Assembly: GCF_043290135.1 (NCBI RefSeq)
Contig: NC_134701.1
Coordinates: forward strand, 204,057,601-204,121,600
DNA: 64,000 bases
Reading direction: 5' to 3'
Origin: Rhipicephalus microplus
Taxonomy: Eukaryota; Arthropoda; Arachnida; Ixodida; Ixodidae
In this document: one piece after another, positions 24,244-35,039 of the stretch
How the letters are laid out: each line of letters starts with the position of its first letter
Numbering within the stretch: position 1 is the first letter of the stretch
Position numbers and translations under genes: made by a program
Notes under the pieces: model-generated
Told to the model about the DNA's origin: nothing
The model's database searches: none
What the model saw: only the letters and a program-made list of their open reading frames with translations

Positions 24244-24261
24244 TGTTCCAAAAATGGAACA
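24244..24261. promoter_or_regulatory. Subterminal palindrome, right end
   Basis: TGTTCCAAAAATGGAACA has perfect half-sites and one mismatch in the 6-bp spacer palindrome. It lies about 130 bp inside the right end, in the same GCCAATGTTCC context as the left copy. Confidence 0.6.
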
Positions 24262-24379
24262 TGCGGAAAAACACGCTTAGTTATTGTGAATGTGGCTGTA
24301 TTTTTTATCATAGTTAATTTAGAAGGCCAATGCAAAGTATCAACATAAATTTTGTTTTTTTCCTACTGCTTCATAGTGC

Positions 24380-24392
24380 GGCATTTAAAAGG
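24380..24392 (-). repeat. piggyBac right terminal inverted repeat
   Basis: On the minus strand this reads CCTTTTAAATGCC and is followed outward by TTAA at 24393-24396, the second half of the target duplication. Confidence 0.9.
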
Positions 24393-24399
24393 TTAAGCA

Positions 24400-25000
24400 T
24401 GTGTTAAGCAAGATGGAAAACTGGGTTAGTTGGTGAAGATTCACCGTGGCTTACAGCGTGAAACTTCCGGACATAAATTACACAAAAGGACGGTACCGTG
24501 TCTTTTCCTCTAGTCTATGTCTGGGTTTTTCGCACTATAAGCCACGAAGAAACTTTTGTTCTACCATGAAGCCAAGATGCCTTCTCAAAAGAACGCTATA
24601 ATAATCTCACGTAGTTCAAGGTGTTCATTTAACGCATGTACTAATATTGCGTAGCAGAATTGTAGTACTGCACCATACGTCAAAACATGTGTAGAGCGCA
24701 AGAAGTGGGTAGATTAAAGCTTCCTTCTCATCCACCACCACAAAGCGTGCCACTGCGCAGAAGTACGTGGCACATTGCGGGCGCGTACTGCATATTTGCC
24801 TACTCGACCATTTTATAAAAGAATATTTTCAGCGTAGCAAGCACTTCACATTAGTGTTTTTAGTAAGCATTCTGACATAGTCTGCAACGGCCAATGTTAG
24901 GCTCCGGAGTGTTTCGTTCTCCGCGCCTTGGCTGAAGTCGATGTACACGGGGCGCTATTACACGTGTAGGTCAAGCTCAAGCGTCGTTCAAGTTTATATT
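24400..25000. other. No recognisable gene or repeat
   Basis: Flanking DNA between the piggyBac insertion and the next SINE, with no domain or tandem structure. Confidence 0.5.
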
Positions 25001-25004
25001 GCAA

Positions 25005-25235
25005 GGCGCTATGAAGCAGTGGTAGGGTGCGCTGCTGCTGACCCTAAGGTGACGGCTTCGAACCCGGCCGTGGCGGTCACATTTCGATACAAGTGAAATC
25101 ATAGTGGCCCGTGTACTGTGTGCGTCGGTGGAGGTTAAATAACACCACATGGTCGAAATTTCCGGAGCCTGCCAATACGGTGGACCTCATAATAATAAGC
25201 TGGCTTTGTGACGCAAAACCCCAGATATTCATGTA
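25005..25235 (+). mobile_element. tRNA-derived SINE, second subtype
   Basis: The head (GAAGCAGTGGTAGGGTGCGC) differs from the TGGCCTAGTGGCTAAGG heads elsewhere, but the B-box region keeps GCTTCGAACCCGGCCG near 25062, and the body has GGCCCGTGTACTGTGTGCG, GTTAAATAACACCACATGG, AAATTTCCGGAGCC and CCTCATAATAATAAGCTGG. The different head and the GTGTACTGTG block suggest a distinct subfamily. Confidence 0.8.
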
Positions 25236-25239
25236 ATTG

Positions 25240-26985
25240 TTATTGCTATCTATGATTATATTCTATTTTTTCTTCCGACCTGACCGGAATCTAGTATCAA
25301 TCTCACATTACGCTGCTATAGTTTAAAGTAAAGGGTGGTTTTGCTTCAATTGCACAGGCCTTTTTTTTATTCTGTATATTCTTTATAAGGCTACAGACGA
25401 TCTGTAGCAGCAAATAAACAGTTTATCAGAACTGCTACAGTGCGGCTGCATTGTCTTCTTCGCTATAGTCTACTGGATTACTTCACTGAATGTTCACAGA
25501 TGGGGCTACACATGTTTTTATTTTTATTGTAGTACGTAACGGTAAAAATTCACAGTCTTCGTTAGTTTGCGGGCTCAGGGAACACAAAAGCTCTATATTT
25601 TTCATTATGCATTCGTCGAGAATAAGATGGACCATATAAATAAAAAAAACCACACTTTTGTTGAAGCTTTGGTCATACCTTTCGCTGGTGTCAGCAACAA
25701 AAGCCATTTGCAGTGTATTGCAGCTCCAGTATCGCAATTTTACGAATGGATCAGTCAAGTTCTTGAAACGCGGTTGGCCTTGCCATTTCAACTTTTGATT
25801 CGGGCGATTCCACCTCATTCGGCTCAGCAAATAAACCGATCAAAAAGATGAAACACAGAGAAGGATCAGCCAAAGGAGAGGAGCTTCTCCTTCTGACTGG
25901 TTCATTCTTTTAGCATTATGCACCATCTGCCCAACACTTCAATCCTGCTGTTATCATTCGCCGGATGATGGCGGCTTTTACGATGATGAGGCTAATAGAC
26001 TATTTTTTATCGTCATCAGAATTATTAAAGCTTCACGCCTGCCTTTTATGGTGCAAAAATAAAAAAAACGAAGCTTTGGTTTTACTGTTATGAGCTAAAA
26101 TTTAATGACTTGCCACTTAACCAATATAAATTTTGGGGCCCAGCCACTAAAAGGGTGTTTCTTTAATAGTTACGGATACGACCCTTGCACGAGGCGGTAT
26201 GGAAATTTCTCCCAGAGAAATGAAAATGAGAGCTAGTTGTGGCGAAGCAGAGAACCTATTTGAGCTAAGTGCGTTATGATGCTGTCGTTAGTAATTCAGG
26301 TTGAGGCTCTGACGGAAATTGTTTTCCTGCTTCCGGTTTCAGAAATAAAGCATTGTCCATAGCATACGTCTCGGTTGTCATTCGGCTGTTAGTTGTGCCT
26401 GCTCAGCCCACGGATGCTCCATCGCAATGAAACCTCTTGGTCACGTCGTGGCACGTATTGCGTTTTATTTGTTTCTTGTCCCCGTTATTGTCTACGCTCT
26501 ATCAAAGACAGTGCGCCCTTGTCTCAGTGGCCGGCACTCGCACATCTCCCTTGCGCGGGAGTCAGATTTTCCCGCAAGTGCCATCAGACTGTCGACAAGG
26601 CATTGCTTTCATGGGTTGCTGCAATTAGCTGATTGCGTTGCGTGGTGTGCGGGCATAATCTCTGAACGCGGTACAGTTACCAATTAGTGCTAGCGCGCTT
26701 GTGGGAGAAAAAAAAGTCAGGCGGGTGGCTGAAGCCAGGTCATCGCCGTTTGTGCCAATAACGGGCTGACGCTTCATCTGAGAGACAACAGCATTTCGGT
26801 ACGCATCACGGTACCATTAGTAAGCTGCTCCTGGTGCATAGCATGAAAGTAGGATATATATTGCGGTGTTATTGAATCTGATATCAGTTTGCAGTCTCTA
26901 AGATTGGGAGACATATGTTGTAAATCTACAGATGTCAGTAAATTCTGTGGTGGCGTATAGAGAAAGAGACGATACATAGAAAATT
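25240..26985. other. No recognisable gene; one half of a repeat pair
   Basis: The segment at 26163-26255 (TTAATAGTTACGGATACGACC, then GTTGTGGCGAAGCAGAGAAC) has a diverged partner at 27450-27545 (TTAATAGTTAGGAATTCTACC ... GCTGTGGCGAAGCAGAGGAC). Nothing coding was recognised, including the overlapping plus-strand frames at 26393-26687. Confidence 0.45.
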
Positions 26986-27028
26986 AGATAAATTACCAGA
27001 CAGCTGTAAGCTGTCTGGTAATTTATCT
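26986..27028. repeat. Perfect 20-bp hairpin with 3-nt loop
   Basis: Arms at 26986-27005 and 27009-27028 are exact reverse complements (AGATAAATTACCAGACAGCT and its complement) around the loop GTA. No mismatch breaks the stem. Confidence 0.95.
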
Positions 27029-27098
27029 GTAAAAGGGACCGTATTCTGTAAGAGGGACCATATTCTGTAAGAGGGACCGTAAGAGGGACCGTATTCGG
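27025..27098. repeat. Short tandem array of GTAAGAGGGACC units
   Basis: Four units carry GTAAAAGGGACC or GTAAGAGGGACC, mostly spaced by 19 bp with TATTCT between, and one shortened to 15 bp. The array begins in the right arm of the preceding hairpin. Confidence 0.85.
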
Positions 27099-27129
27099 AT
27101 AATATTGCACTTGGAGCCATTGTCGCTTA

Positions 27130-27357
27130 TCTGCCACGGTGATCTAGTGATTATGGTGGTCGACTGCTCACCCGCAAGTGTCGGAATGAAAACGCGGCCG
27201 TGGTGCATGCTTGCATTTTCGATGCAAGCGAAAATGACTGAGGCCCGTGTAGATTTAGGTGGACGTTAGAGAACACCAGATGGTGAACATTCCCGGAGTC
27301 ATCCGCCACGACATCTTTCATAATCAGATTGGGGTTTTGGGACGTGAAGTTCCGTGA
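27130..27357 (+). mobile_element. tRNA-derived SINE, degenerate
   Basis: The head TGCCACGGTGATCTAGTGAT, a degraded B box (GTCGGAATGAAAACGCGGCC), the ATTTTCGATGCAAGCGAAAA block, GGCCCGTGTAGATTTAGGTG, GTTAGAGAACACCAGATGG and GGGGTTTTGGGACGTGAAG occur in family order. B-box loss means it is probably not transcribed. Confidence 0.85.
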
Positions 27358-27549
27358 ATGAATTATAAGTCTTAGCCTACACGAAGCGCTGGTTCAGGAA
27401 AAGCGTTGCGAGTAGTTGCTTCAATCATTCGACCAGTAGTGTGCTTCTTTTTAATAGTTAGGAATTCTACCCTTACACTACGTGGTATGGAATTTCATCC
27501 CCAAGAAAGAAAAAATAGAAATAGCTGTGGCGAAGCAGAGGACAGCAAT

Positions 27550-28200
27550 ATAAGCGGAGTTAACCCACCTTGAATGTAAGTGACCTCAGCCTGTATCGAC
27601 TGGATGAATTGCGTGATCAGTTTATAGACGGATCCAACAGCTCCTCTCCATTAAAAAGCAACCCAATTCATCTAACCAATGGGTCACGATAGTGCGCTCT
27701 CTTTTAATCTTCCTCAGCGACGTTTTGGGTTTTGCGTCACGCAAAGCGACACGGTCACCGGAAGGAGTCATCTTATGATAAGGCTCCTGACCATATCACT
27801 CCGGGCTCTCTGAGTGCGCAATAGCATACGTATGTTGTAGCAATAATGATTTCTCGACAACCGTGAATGCATGTTCTATAGGTGATCTCGCCCATTCATC
27901 ATTGTTACGCCTATATACAGAGGCACAATCGTCTTTTTTCTCTCTTTTGTTCTCGCGAAGTTGTCTACATGTTGAATCAATTGCGTGTGTTCGACACATT
28001 CTAGGCTCGACACACAGCAATATAGGAGTAGTTTACCCATCTCAAATGTAGGTGACCTCAGCCTGTATGAACTAGATGAATTGCGCGATCAGTATGTAGA
28101 GCCAGCCAACCGCTGCTCTCCATTATAAAACAACCCGATTCATCTAACCAATAGGCCATGATAGGGCGCTCTTTTTTTAAAATCTGCCTCAATGGTTTTT
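27550..28200 (+). repeat. Diverged direct duplication of about 190 bp
   Basis: The segment at 27545-27720 and the one at 28015-28185 share CAGCAATATA, GTGACCTCAGCCTGTAT, GATGAATTGCG, CTCTCCATTA, ATTCATCTAACCAAT and GCGCTCT in the same order. The two copies differ at roughly one base in six by eye, so the duplication is old. The GATGAATTG and CATTCATCTA motifs at the two ends of the unit are partly inverted. Confidence 0.8.
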
Positions 28201-29037
28201 GGAAAAGCGACCGCACGCACAAGCAGTTAGTTCACGAGTGATATGGTCTGTATTCCACCCCGCGGAAGCCAATTTTAGTGCTATTATACTTGTACCCTAC
28301 GTGAATGTATTTGAACGTATACGAGCTGACAAGACATTCTTCGAAAGTGTGAACACTGAACTACTACTTTCAACGCTCAGCATTTGGCGTATAACCATCT
28401 TCAAATACTAAAGTGCGGGCTCTTCAAAGGCTGCTCGTCACTTTTGCACTGTGACTGTCCTGTGTGTCTCGCGTAAGATCCTTTACATATTTGCATAACC
28501 TATTTCAAATAGCCATTTGTGCCAATTGTGAGTATAAGATAAGGAAGGATCGCACCGTCTAGACTGTGTCACAATAATGGGTGTGACCTGATTTTCGGGT
28601 TACACTATGCTAGATATCCCTGTGATTTTTAACTTGTTAAAGCTAATATATTATTACGTGGCATGGTGTGTTAAGGTAATGCGCTGTAAATTTCTCATTG
28701 TAGCGTTTTGTGCGGTGTACTGTATTTAAACTGAATGTATTGTTCCTAAATTGTACAGAAGCTATGGGGGGGGGGGGAGCAGACCCGCAATCATATGAAC
28801 ATCAGCGCAGCGTCGTTGCCAATAAACGACCTTGGCAGGCACGATTATTTTCTTGGCCTTTATTATAAAGGTCTAAATGTCACCATTGTGAGTGACGCTG
28901 CATCAATAATCATAGCTTTTTTTTTATTTTAGCGGTGCTTTCACTACCATTGGCATGTCAAGAAATCTCCACATAGAAAGTACCGGTGCGGCTACTATCA
29001 CATATTACTGTGAAAAAAAAAGTCAACAAAAGCCGAG

Positions 29038-29040
<3 letters not shown>
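28200..29040. other. No recognisable gene
   Basis: AT-rich sequence with a run of 13 G at 28766-28778. No domain-bearing frame was found. Confidence 0.5.

Positions 29041-29084
<44 letters not shown>
29041..29084. repeat. AT dinucleotide microsatellite
   Basis: About 22 uninterrupted AT units. Confidence 0.95.
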
Positions 29085-29086
<2 letters not shown>

Positions 29087-29089
29087 TAC

Positions 29090-32000
29090 ATTGTTCCTTG
29101 GGGGAAGGAGGGAAGGGGAATTATTTGGCCTCAGGCGCCATCGGGCTACACAGCTTAAGCAATCTCCTCAGGCTTCCAGCAGCCAAAACAGCAGCGACAG
29201 AAAGGAAAATAGAAGGCTTTGAAAAGGGAGCTGCTACCATGCAGGGCTTCCGCCGTCGCGCTCTTCATGCCACGCACGTCAATCGGATTATTGCGGGCAA
29301 AGAAAATAGCGCTCAAGGGTACTAATGGGCGCTTTCTTCATGATTCTGCTAAGAACGCGTCCTTCTCTCGAGCGGTCAGCAAGGTTTCTCTGTATTACAT
29401 AACTTGCGTCTTGATACTGCTTCGTCGCTACGGGAGCTCGTCAGAAACGATTCTTTTCAACAGCTTACAGCAGTAAAAACATCGTGTAGACACGCCGATT
29501 TGGAGATAATGGTGTGAAAGAAACAACATGGTGGCAATATAATGCAGCAGCTGGGATATATTTCATTTTGGTTGTTTAAAAAAAATGTAATGACAAAACA
29601 GCACTGAACAAATCAAGGCAGCCATAACTAAAGGAAAAGCTTGATTGTGAAGGCTATGCGAAAAGGTAGCAAACTGGAAGTGCATCTGCAGAGCTCATGT
29701 GACACTGTTTTTTTCTTCCTGATCTTGCCCTGAGAGTAAATTGATCGTGCATGCTTGCCAAAATGTGTGCCAAAATAACACTGCTTTGATTAAAAATTCA
29801 GATTTGAAATAACTCTTGGAGGGAGTTGTCTTACGAAGTCATTAGCAAGATTGTCATAGCAACAAGAAAGTAAAATGTGTTATAGGCACCACGCCTATTT
29901 GTAATCGATTGACACAAAGATTCGTGGTAGTCGATTGCTGCTTTAATCCTAATGCGTTAGATGTTACGCGATGGCAAAGTGACATAAATATGTAATATCA
30001 CCTAGGTAAACACGCCTTGCAATTAGAAAACATAGCTGAGATGCACGAAATAGGAAGTTCAAACTAACAGCTGCAGTTGTCACAATCTTGGTAGTTTTGG
30101 TAATATGTTTCACTCAAAAAATTTATCATCAGACAGCGAACACGTTTAGATAATTGTTACTTGTTTACACATGCCATAAACTATCACCCTCATCAATGAA
30201 TAAGAGGCAGTGAAATAGGGTAAAACCGACTACTCGCCCCTGGTATACTAAAAATGAAGAGGGCAAGCGTCATTCACACAAATGGCCGCATATTGATAGG
30301 GGTGAGCTGAAGACAGCGAGTACGCACAACGAGAGAAGATTACGAAATGGGAGAGGCAGCGCCGGCTGCGGCAGAACCCCCAAAAGATGGAAAGCCCATG
30401 CCATTAATGACGCGCTCTTAACGTGTGTGTAACAATGTGTAAACTGGAACCTCTCTGCACTGAGAATCAACGTATAGAACCAATCTGGCGTCCCCCGACT
30501 AAAGCCTATAGATGACCTACTACTAGCCTAGAAACTACCTGCATCACATAGCCAAGGCCTGGAAAGAACATATTGAAGCAACTAGTTCAGTTTTCAGAAT
30601 CTCCCAGTTTGGCCCTTTCAAGGCTTGCGCAGCTTGGAGCTACTACCCATTTTTTAACGTTAAAGTTCTCTACTTTCAATAAATATTGCTGTACCCGTAT
30701 CCGATGATAATAAAATGAAATCATTTTTGTGTGAACGTCCTGGACAGAATCACATGAATGAAATAAAGACCGTTTCAAAATTCTCCGCGCAAGTTAGGAA
30801 CATTACATTTAACTCACTCAAAGAAAGTCAACAGAAAAAGTAGAAAAACGAGGAAGCAGAGACAGAGGCATTGAGCATCGTAAATAAGTCCGGCAGTCCA
30901 AAAAAAAAATTAAAAGAAGAAGAGTCCAATCGGTATTCGCGTAGCGCCACTTCCCAATCTTATAGAAGCAGAAGCGTACGCCGGCTTGCGATACGCAAGT
31001 CAGCGAGTCGGCAATTTGTGCCACGAGAAGACAACAAATGGCTCTGCATTATCAGCGAGATTGGCGGAAGCAACCGAGTGCCCTAAGAATGGCACGTGAC
31101 TACTTTCTCTCGCTCTTACCTTTCTTGTTCCTCACTTCGGCAAGTTCTTGCTTACTTATTCTGGCCGGCTTGGCCTACATGCACCCAACCGTTGTTCGGT
31201 CACGTGTCCTGCCTCTAAGTTAGCCCGGCTGTTCTAGGCGTCTGCTCACTCTTTTCTTTACTGGAACTCCCCCCTCCCTTTTTTTTAGTTTCAAGATGAG
31301 ATCCAGCGTCGCATCTGTGGCAGCGACCGCAGTTGATGACGTCCCCTGGCGTCCTTAGATCTGTTGCAGGAACTTTTGCACCAAATCGTTTTCTCTTCTT
31401 CTTTTTCTTCGCGGTAGCGACTTTCTCTTAGTGTGAAAAAGTTATCGCTCCTAGCAGACTGGGTTGCATTTTCCACAGGCCCCCACAAAACCTAATTCGA
31501 GCTTTCCTCCTTTCTTACTGCAGAACTCTCACTTGACATTTTCTTTCTTGATTTTTTTTTTCTTTTCTTCGAAAAGCAGTCTTTCCAAGACGCTCTCGTG
31601 AGTCTCTCTCTGCGCAGCGTGAGGACCTTTCAGAGGCATATCCCCGGAGAAACAAAAAAGTTGTTCATGTTTTTTTTGTTTTTTTGAGCTCGCATATAAA
31701 TCAAGAGCTTGGGAAGAAAAAAAGAAAAAAGAATAAGCCTGAACCTAACTCTGTATAGAAGAGCAAAGCCGGACGTCCTTCGTTGGAGCCTGCAACAAAT
31801 CCGCCCCCTTCACGATGCCGAACTTCAATTCGCGGCAAGAACTGTCGCTGCATCTGTTTCCCCGCATATGCATCTGGATCGTTTCATTGTTTGTAGGCTC
31901 GTTTTTTCGTTTGTTTCTATCGCAACTCTTATCTGAATCCCCCTTACGCGAAACTTATTGTTTGGGATTGTGCCAACCCCTCACTACCCCTCCCTCCTCT

Positions 32001-32750
32001 CGGAAGAAACGTAAGTCGTTCGATCTCCCGCATAGTGTGCGTGGTTCGGCAAAATTGGAAACTCAGCCAGGCACGAGCGTTTTCTTGCATCCAGAATACC
32101 AACCGCTATGTGGGCCTTAGGGGCAGCGCAGGCTATCGATGATGGCAAATCTGAAAACAGGTATGTATAGGCTCCGAAAAAAAAAGAATCAGATTTAAAA
32201 GCATACATTTACAATAAACGAGAGGTACTCGGATCTACGAAAAACCTACAGTGAAAACTTTACGAAAGGAAATAAATTCAACGCCTGCCTCCTTGCTTGA
32301 TATAAATTTTGCCTGCTTCCAAGCTTTTGTTCGCTCTCTACTTTTAGCTGGAAAAGAAGTTCAAGAACAAGACATGTTGTCCGTGATTCCAAACCAGTAG
32401 GGTAGAGTTCAGCGTGGTTAGAGCTTCTGAACATTTTGAAGTCTCGATTTATTCGACTGCAAAAAAGAAGAACTCTAAAATAATAAAACAAATACTTAAG
32501 GTATTTTTGACTAACAATTTTTGTCATTGTGAATTTGTCGCAGCAGGTAGAATAAAAAGAAACTATGAGTATAAGCAGGCTTGAGGACAAGTGGTCCCGG
32601 CCTTCGAGTTTTTATTAACGAATTTCAGATGTATTTAAAAAGAAACTTTGAGATTGAATTCTCGTGCTTCGATATTTAAAAAAATGTTTAAGTGTATAAC
32701 ACGTGTAACTCTTCCGTGGATTTAGAGTCGTCTCTGTGTATCTCGTCTAC
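29090..32750. other. No recognisable gene or repeat
   Basis: Ordinary sequence with pyrimidine-rich patches (31370-31420, 31500-31570). None of the short open frames on either strand shows a domain or a splice context that would support it. Confidence 0.5.
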
Positions 32751-32756
32751 ATTTTA

Positions 32757-33290
32757 AAGTATAGAGTTGGAGCCTTTTAGCTGAGCGCTGACCAACATAT
32801 TGGTACCCATTGAAGGGACAGTTGTCTCCTGCTTGGCACCGAATTGTGACTTCATTTCTGGATACTGAATGAGTGATGACAGCCGTACGACACCAGCTGT
32901 TACGTACGCTACTGCTACCTCTCGCCTTGTAGAACTTCATTTTCAAGTATGGCGTAGAAGCCTCTTAGCTAACGACTGACCAACATATTGGTACCAATTG
33001 AGAGGGAACGAAACTCTCACTTTGTTTCTAGATAACTCAAGACAGTCGTGTGATGCAAGCTTATACGTGCGCCATTACTATCTTTCACCTCATCTAATTC
33101 AGTTTACAAGTATAGCGTTGGAGGCTCTTCGCATTGTGCGCTGATCAACACATTGGTACCCATTGAAGGGACAGTTGTGTCTTATATGGCTCCGAATCCT
33201 AACTTTACTGCTAGATGACATGATGGTAGCGTGACTCAAGTTGTTACTTACACTATTTCTATCTCTAGACTCGTATTATTAACTCTAAAT
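32757..33290 (+). repeat. Diverged tandem array of 165-188-bp units
   Basis: Three units each contain AGTAT-G-GTTGGAGCC, the core ACCAACATATTGGTACC (32791, 32979 and, as ATCAACACATTGGTACC, 33144), and CATTGAAGGGACAGTTGT or a variant. Core spacings are 188 and 165 bp. Units are strongly diverged from each other, so the array is old. No related sequence was seen elsewhere in the window. Confidence 0.8.
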
Positions 33291-33406
33291 ATCCTAAATG
33301 AAGATTGAGACCTTTTTTTATGATTTGCTGTCAATACGAGATCTCGTTTGTGTAAGGTCAGATAGTTTCGCCTCATGCACTCTTGCGCTAATTTGCTTTA
33401 TAATCA

Positions 33407-33645
33407 ACAATAATAAATAATAGGATTTAACTTCCCAGATTCAAGATATTGTTATGGTACACGTCGTAGTCGAGGGAGCTACAAATTTCGTCAACCTGCA
33501 GTTCTTTAATATGCACCAAAATTTAAGTAGCGAGCCTCAAATATTTTCGTCCCAACGGAAAATGCTGCCGCAGCAGCCAGATGTTGATCCCGTGACTTGC
33601 AGGTCAGCAGTAGAGCATCGTAACCACTAAGGCACCGCGGCTAGC
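33407..33645 (-). mobile_element. tRNA-derived SINE, minus strand
   Basis: In reverse orientation: head complement AACCACTAAGGCACCGCGGC near 33622, B-box complement GTTGATCCCGTGACTTGCAGG near 33583, the ATTTTCGTCCCAACGGAAAATG block, GTTCTTTAATATGCACC, and GGATTTAACTTCCCAGATTC at the 3-prime end. The 3-prime tail is a short degraded AATAAT run at 33407-33420. Confidence 0.82.
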
Positions 33646-34346
33646 AGTTCAGATTTTCTTGGATGTCAAGTTTATTACGGTAAAGAAATGTAACAGTAGA
33701 TATAGCATAACAGAAAAAAAATGGTCTTATGAAGAAAAATATGGTACAAAAAAAATTGTCCCAAAAAGTGCGTGTTAATGAATGAAAACCTGTCACCACT
33801 CGTTCCGTGGTGTGATGGTTTGACCCATTAGTGCATGGCACCCCTCATCAACAGCACATACAACCTCGAACTCATTAACGGCAAGCTATTTTATATATAT
33901 GCTCCATACACCATTAGCAGTATGCGTGTCTCGGAGGTGTTTCTTGGGTGTGGAGGCTTGTTCACTATCACCCTCTAAATGGCGCAAAGGACCAAATGAA
34001 ATGCTTTAAAGGTCGTCGCTTCGCTAGTTCTTTATCGCGCCGCATAGAAATAGCAGCCCGATGGTGATCGTATACTTTGACTTACAGGACGGGGGTCACT
34101 GTGCTAACGCGCTCATCTCCAGAGGGTGGTTCAACATTTGGCTCTTCGTTTCGCCCGTATACTGTTCTATCATCGCGAAGTTTTCTTTGACACCATAGAA
34201 ATCACGAAGGGCACTTCACCCGTTGCAGCAGCCATGTTCGCTAAGGATGTAGTTACGAGCGTTTGTCTGTATAACATTCACATTCTTAGCGATTGCATTG
34301 CTTTGATCTTGTGGTGAAACTGTGACATTTTAGTTCACTCTCATCC

Positions 34347-34392
34347 GCTGCGGTGGCTCAGCTTATGTCTCACTCTGTGAGTGAGTGAATCG

Positions 34393-34424
<32 letters not shown>
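34347..34424 (+). mobile_element. SINE remnant: head and ATCA tail
   Basis: GCTGCGGTGGCTCAGCTT resembles the head of the second SINE subtype, and the segment ends in about seven ATCA units (34393-34424), the same tail type as the copy at 62358. The body is missing, so this is either an internally deleted copy or chance. Confidence 0.4.
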
Positions 34425-34464
34425 ACATTGTTACCTCAACACTGAAGAGTACTCGTATGCCTCA

Positions 34465-34876
34465 GTGAGAGAATATAAATTACGTGAATGCGCAGTCATA
34501 GCACACAAACGCGCGCGCGCACGCACGCACGCACACAAACACACACACACACACACGCACGCACGCACATGCACACGCACACGCACACGCGCATGCGCGC
34601 ACACACACACACACTCACTCACTCACTCATTCACTCACTCACTCTCTCACAAACCCACACACATATACCACCGTGCATATTTGTACCGAAGCAATTTTCT
34701 ACTGGCATGAATGAAGCCGAAAAAAATATGACGTTCATATATGGTGTATCCGATCTGTTTGTGAGAGAATATAAATTACGTGAATGGGCAGTCATAGCAC
34801 ACAAACGCGCGCACGCACGCGCGCGCACACACACACACACACACGCACGCACGCACATGCACACGCACACGCACAC

Positions 34877-34912
<36 letters not shown>

Positions 34913-35036
34913 TCACTCACTCACAAACCCACACACATATACCACCGTGCATATTTGTACCGAAGCATTTTTCTACTGGCATGAATGAAGCCGAAAAAAT
35001 CCTGACGTTCATATATGGTGTATCCGATCAGTTTGT
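34465..35036 (+). repeat. Recent tandem duplication of a 296-bp block with CA/CG arrays
   Basis: The block starting GTGAGAGAATATAAATTACG at 34465 is repeated at 34761. Both copies contain the same unique flanks (ACACATATACCACCGTGCAT, TACTGGCATGAATGAAGCCG) around alternating CA, CG and ACGC arrays. Unique parts differ at only a few bases; the arrays differ in length. The alternating purine-pyrimidine tracts are of the kind that can adopt Z-DNA. Confidence 0.92.
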
Positions 35037-35039
35037 GAG

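Larger units (their letters stand above)
21613..24392 (+). mobile_element. piggyBac DNA transposon, structurally complete
   Basis: The element is flanked by TTAA on both sides (21609-21612 and 24393-24396), the target site used by piggyBac elements. Its ends are inverted repeats: CCTTTTACTTGCC at 21613 and, on the opposite strand, CCTTTTAAATGCC at 24392, matching at 11 of 13 bases. Length is 2780 bp. It holds one transposase frame (22264-24048) and a polyadenylation signal AATAAA at 24193. Three copies of a TGTTCC-N6-GGAACA palindrome lie near the two ends. It sits about 570 bp downstream of the Ig exon, in what is probably an intron of the Dscam-like gene. Confidence 0.93.

Noticed and set aside
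26986..27028. Pre-miRNA hairpin
   Set aside because: A stem of only 20 bp with a 3-nt loop is too short for a usual animal pre-miRNA and has no bulges.
34381..34988. Thr-His and Val-Cys repeat frames on both strands
   Set aside because: They are translations of the CA/CG arrays in the duplicated 296-bp block.
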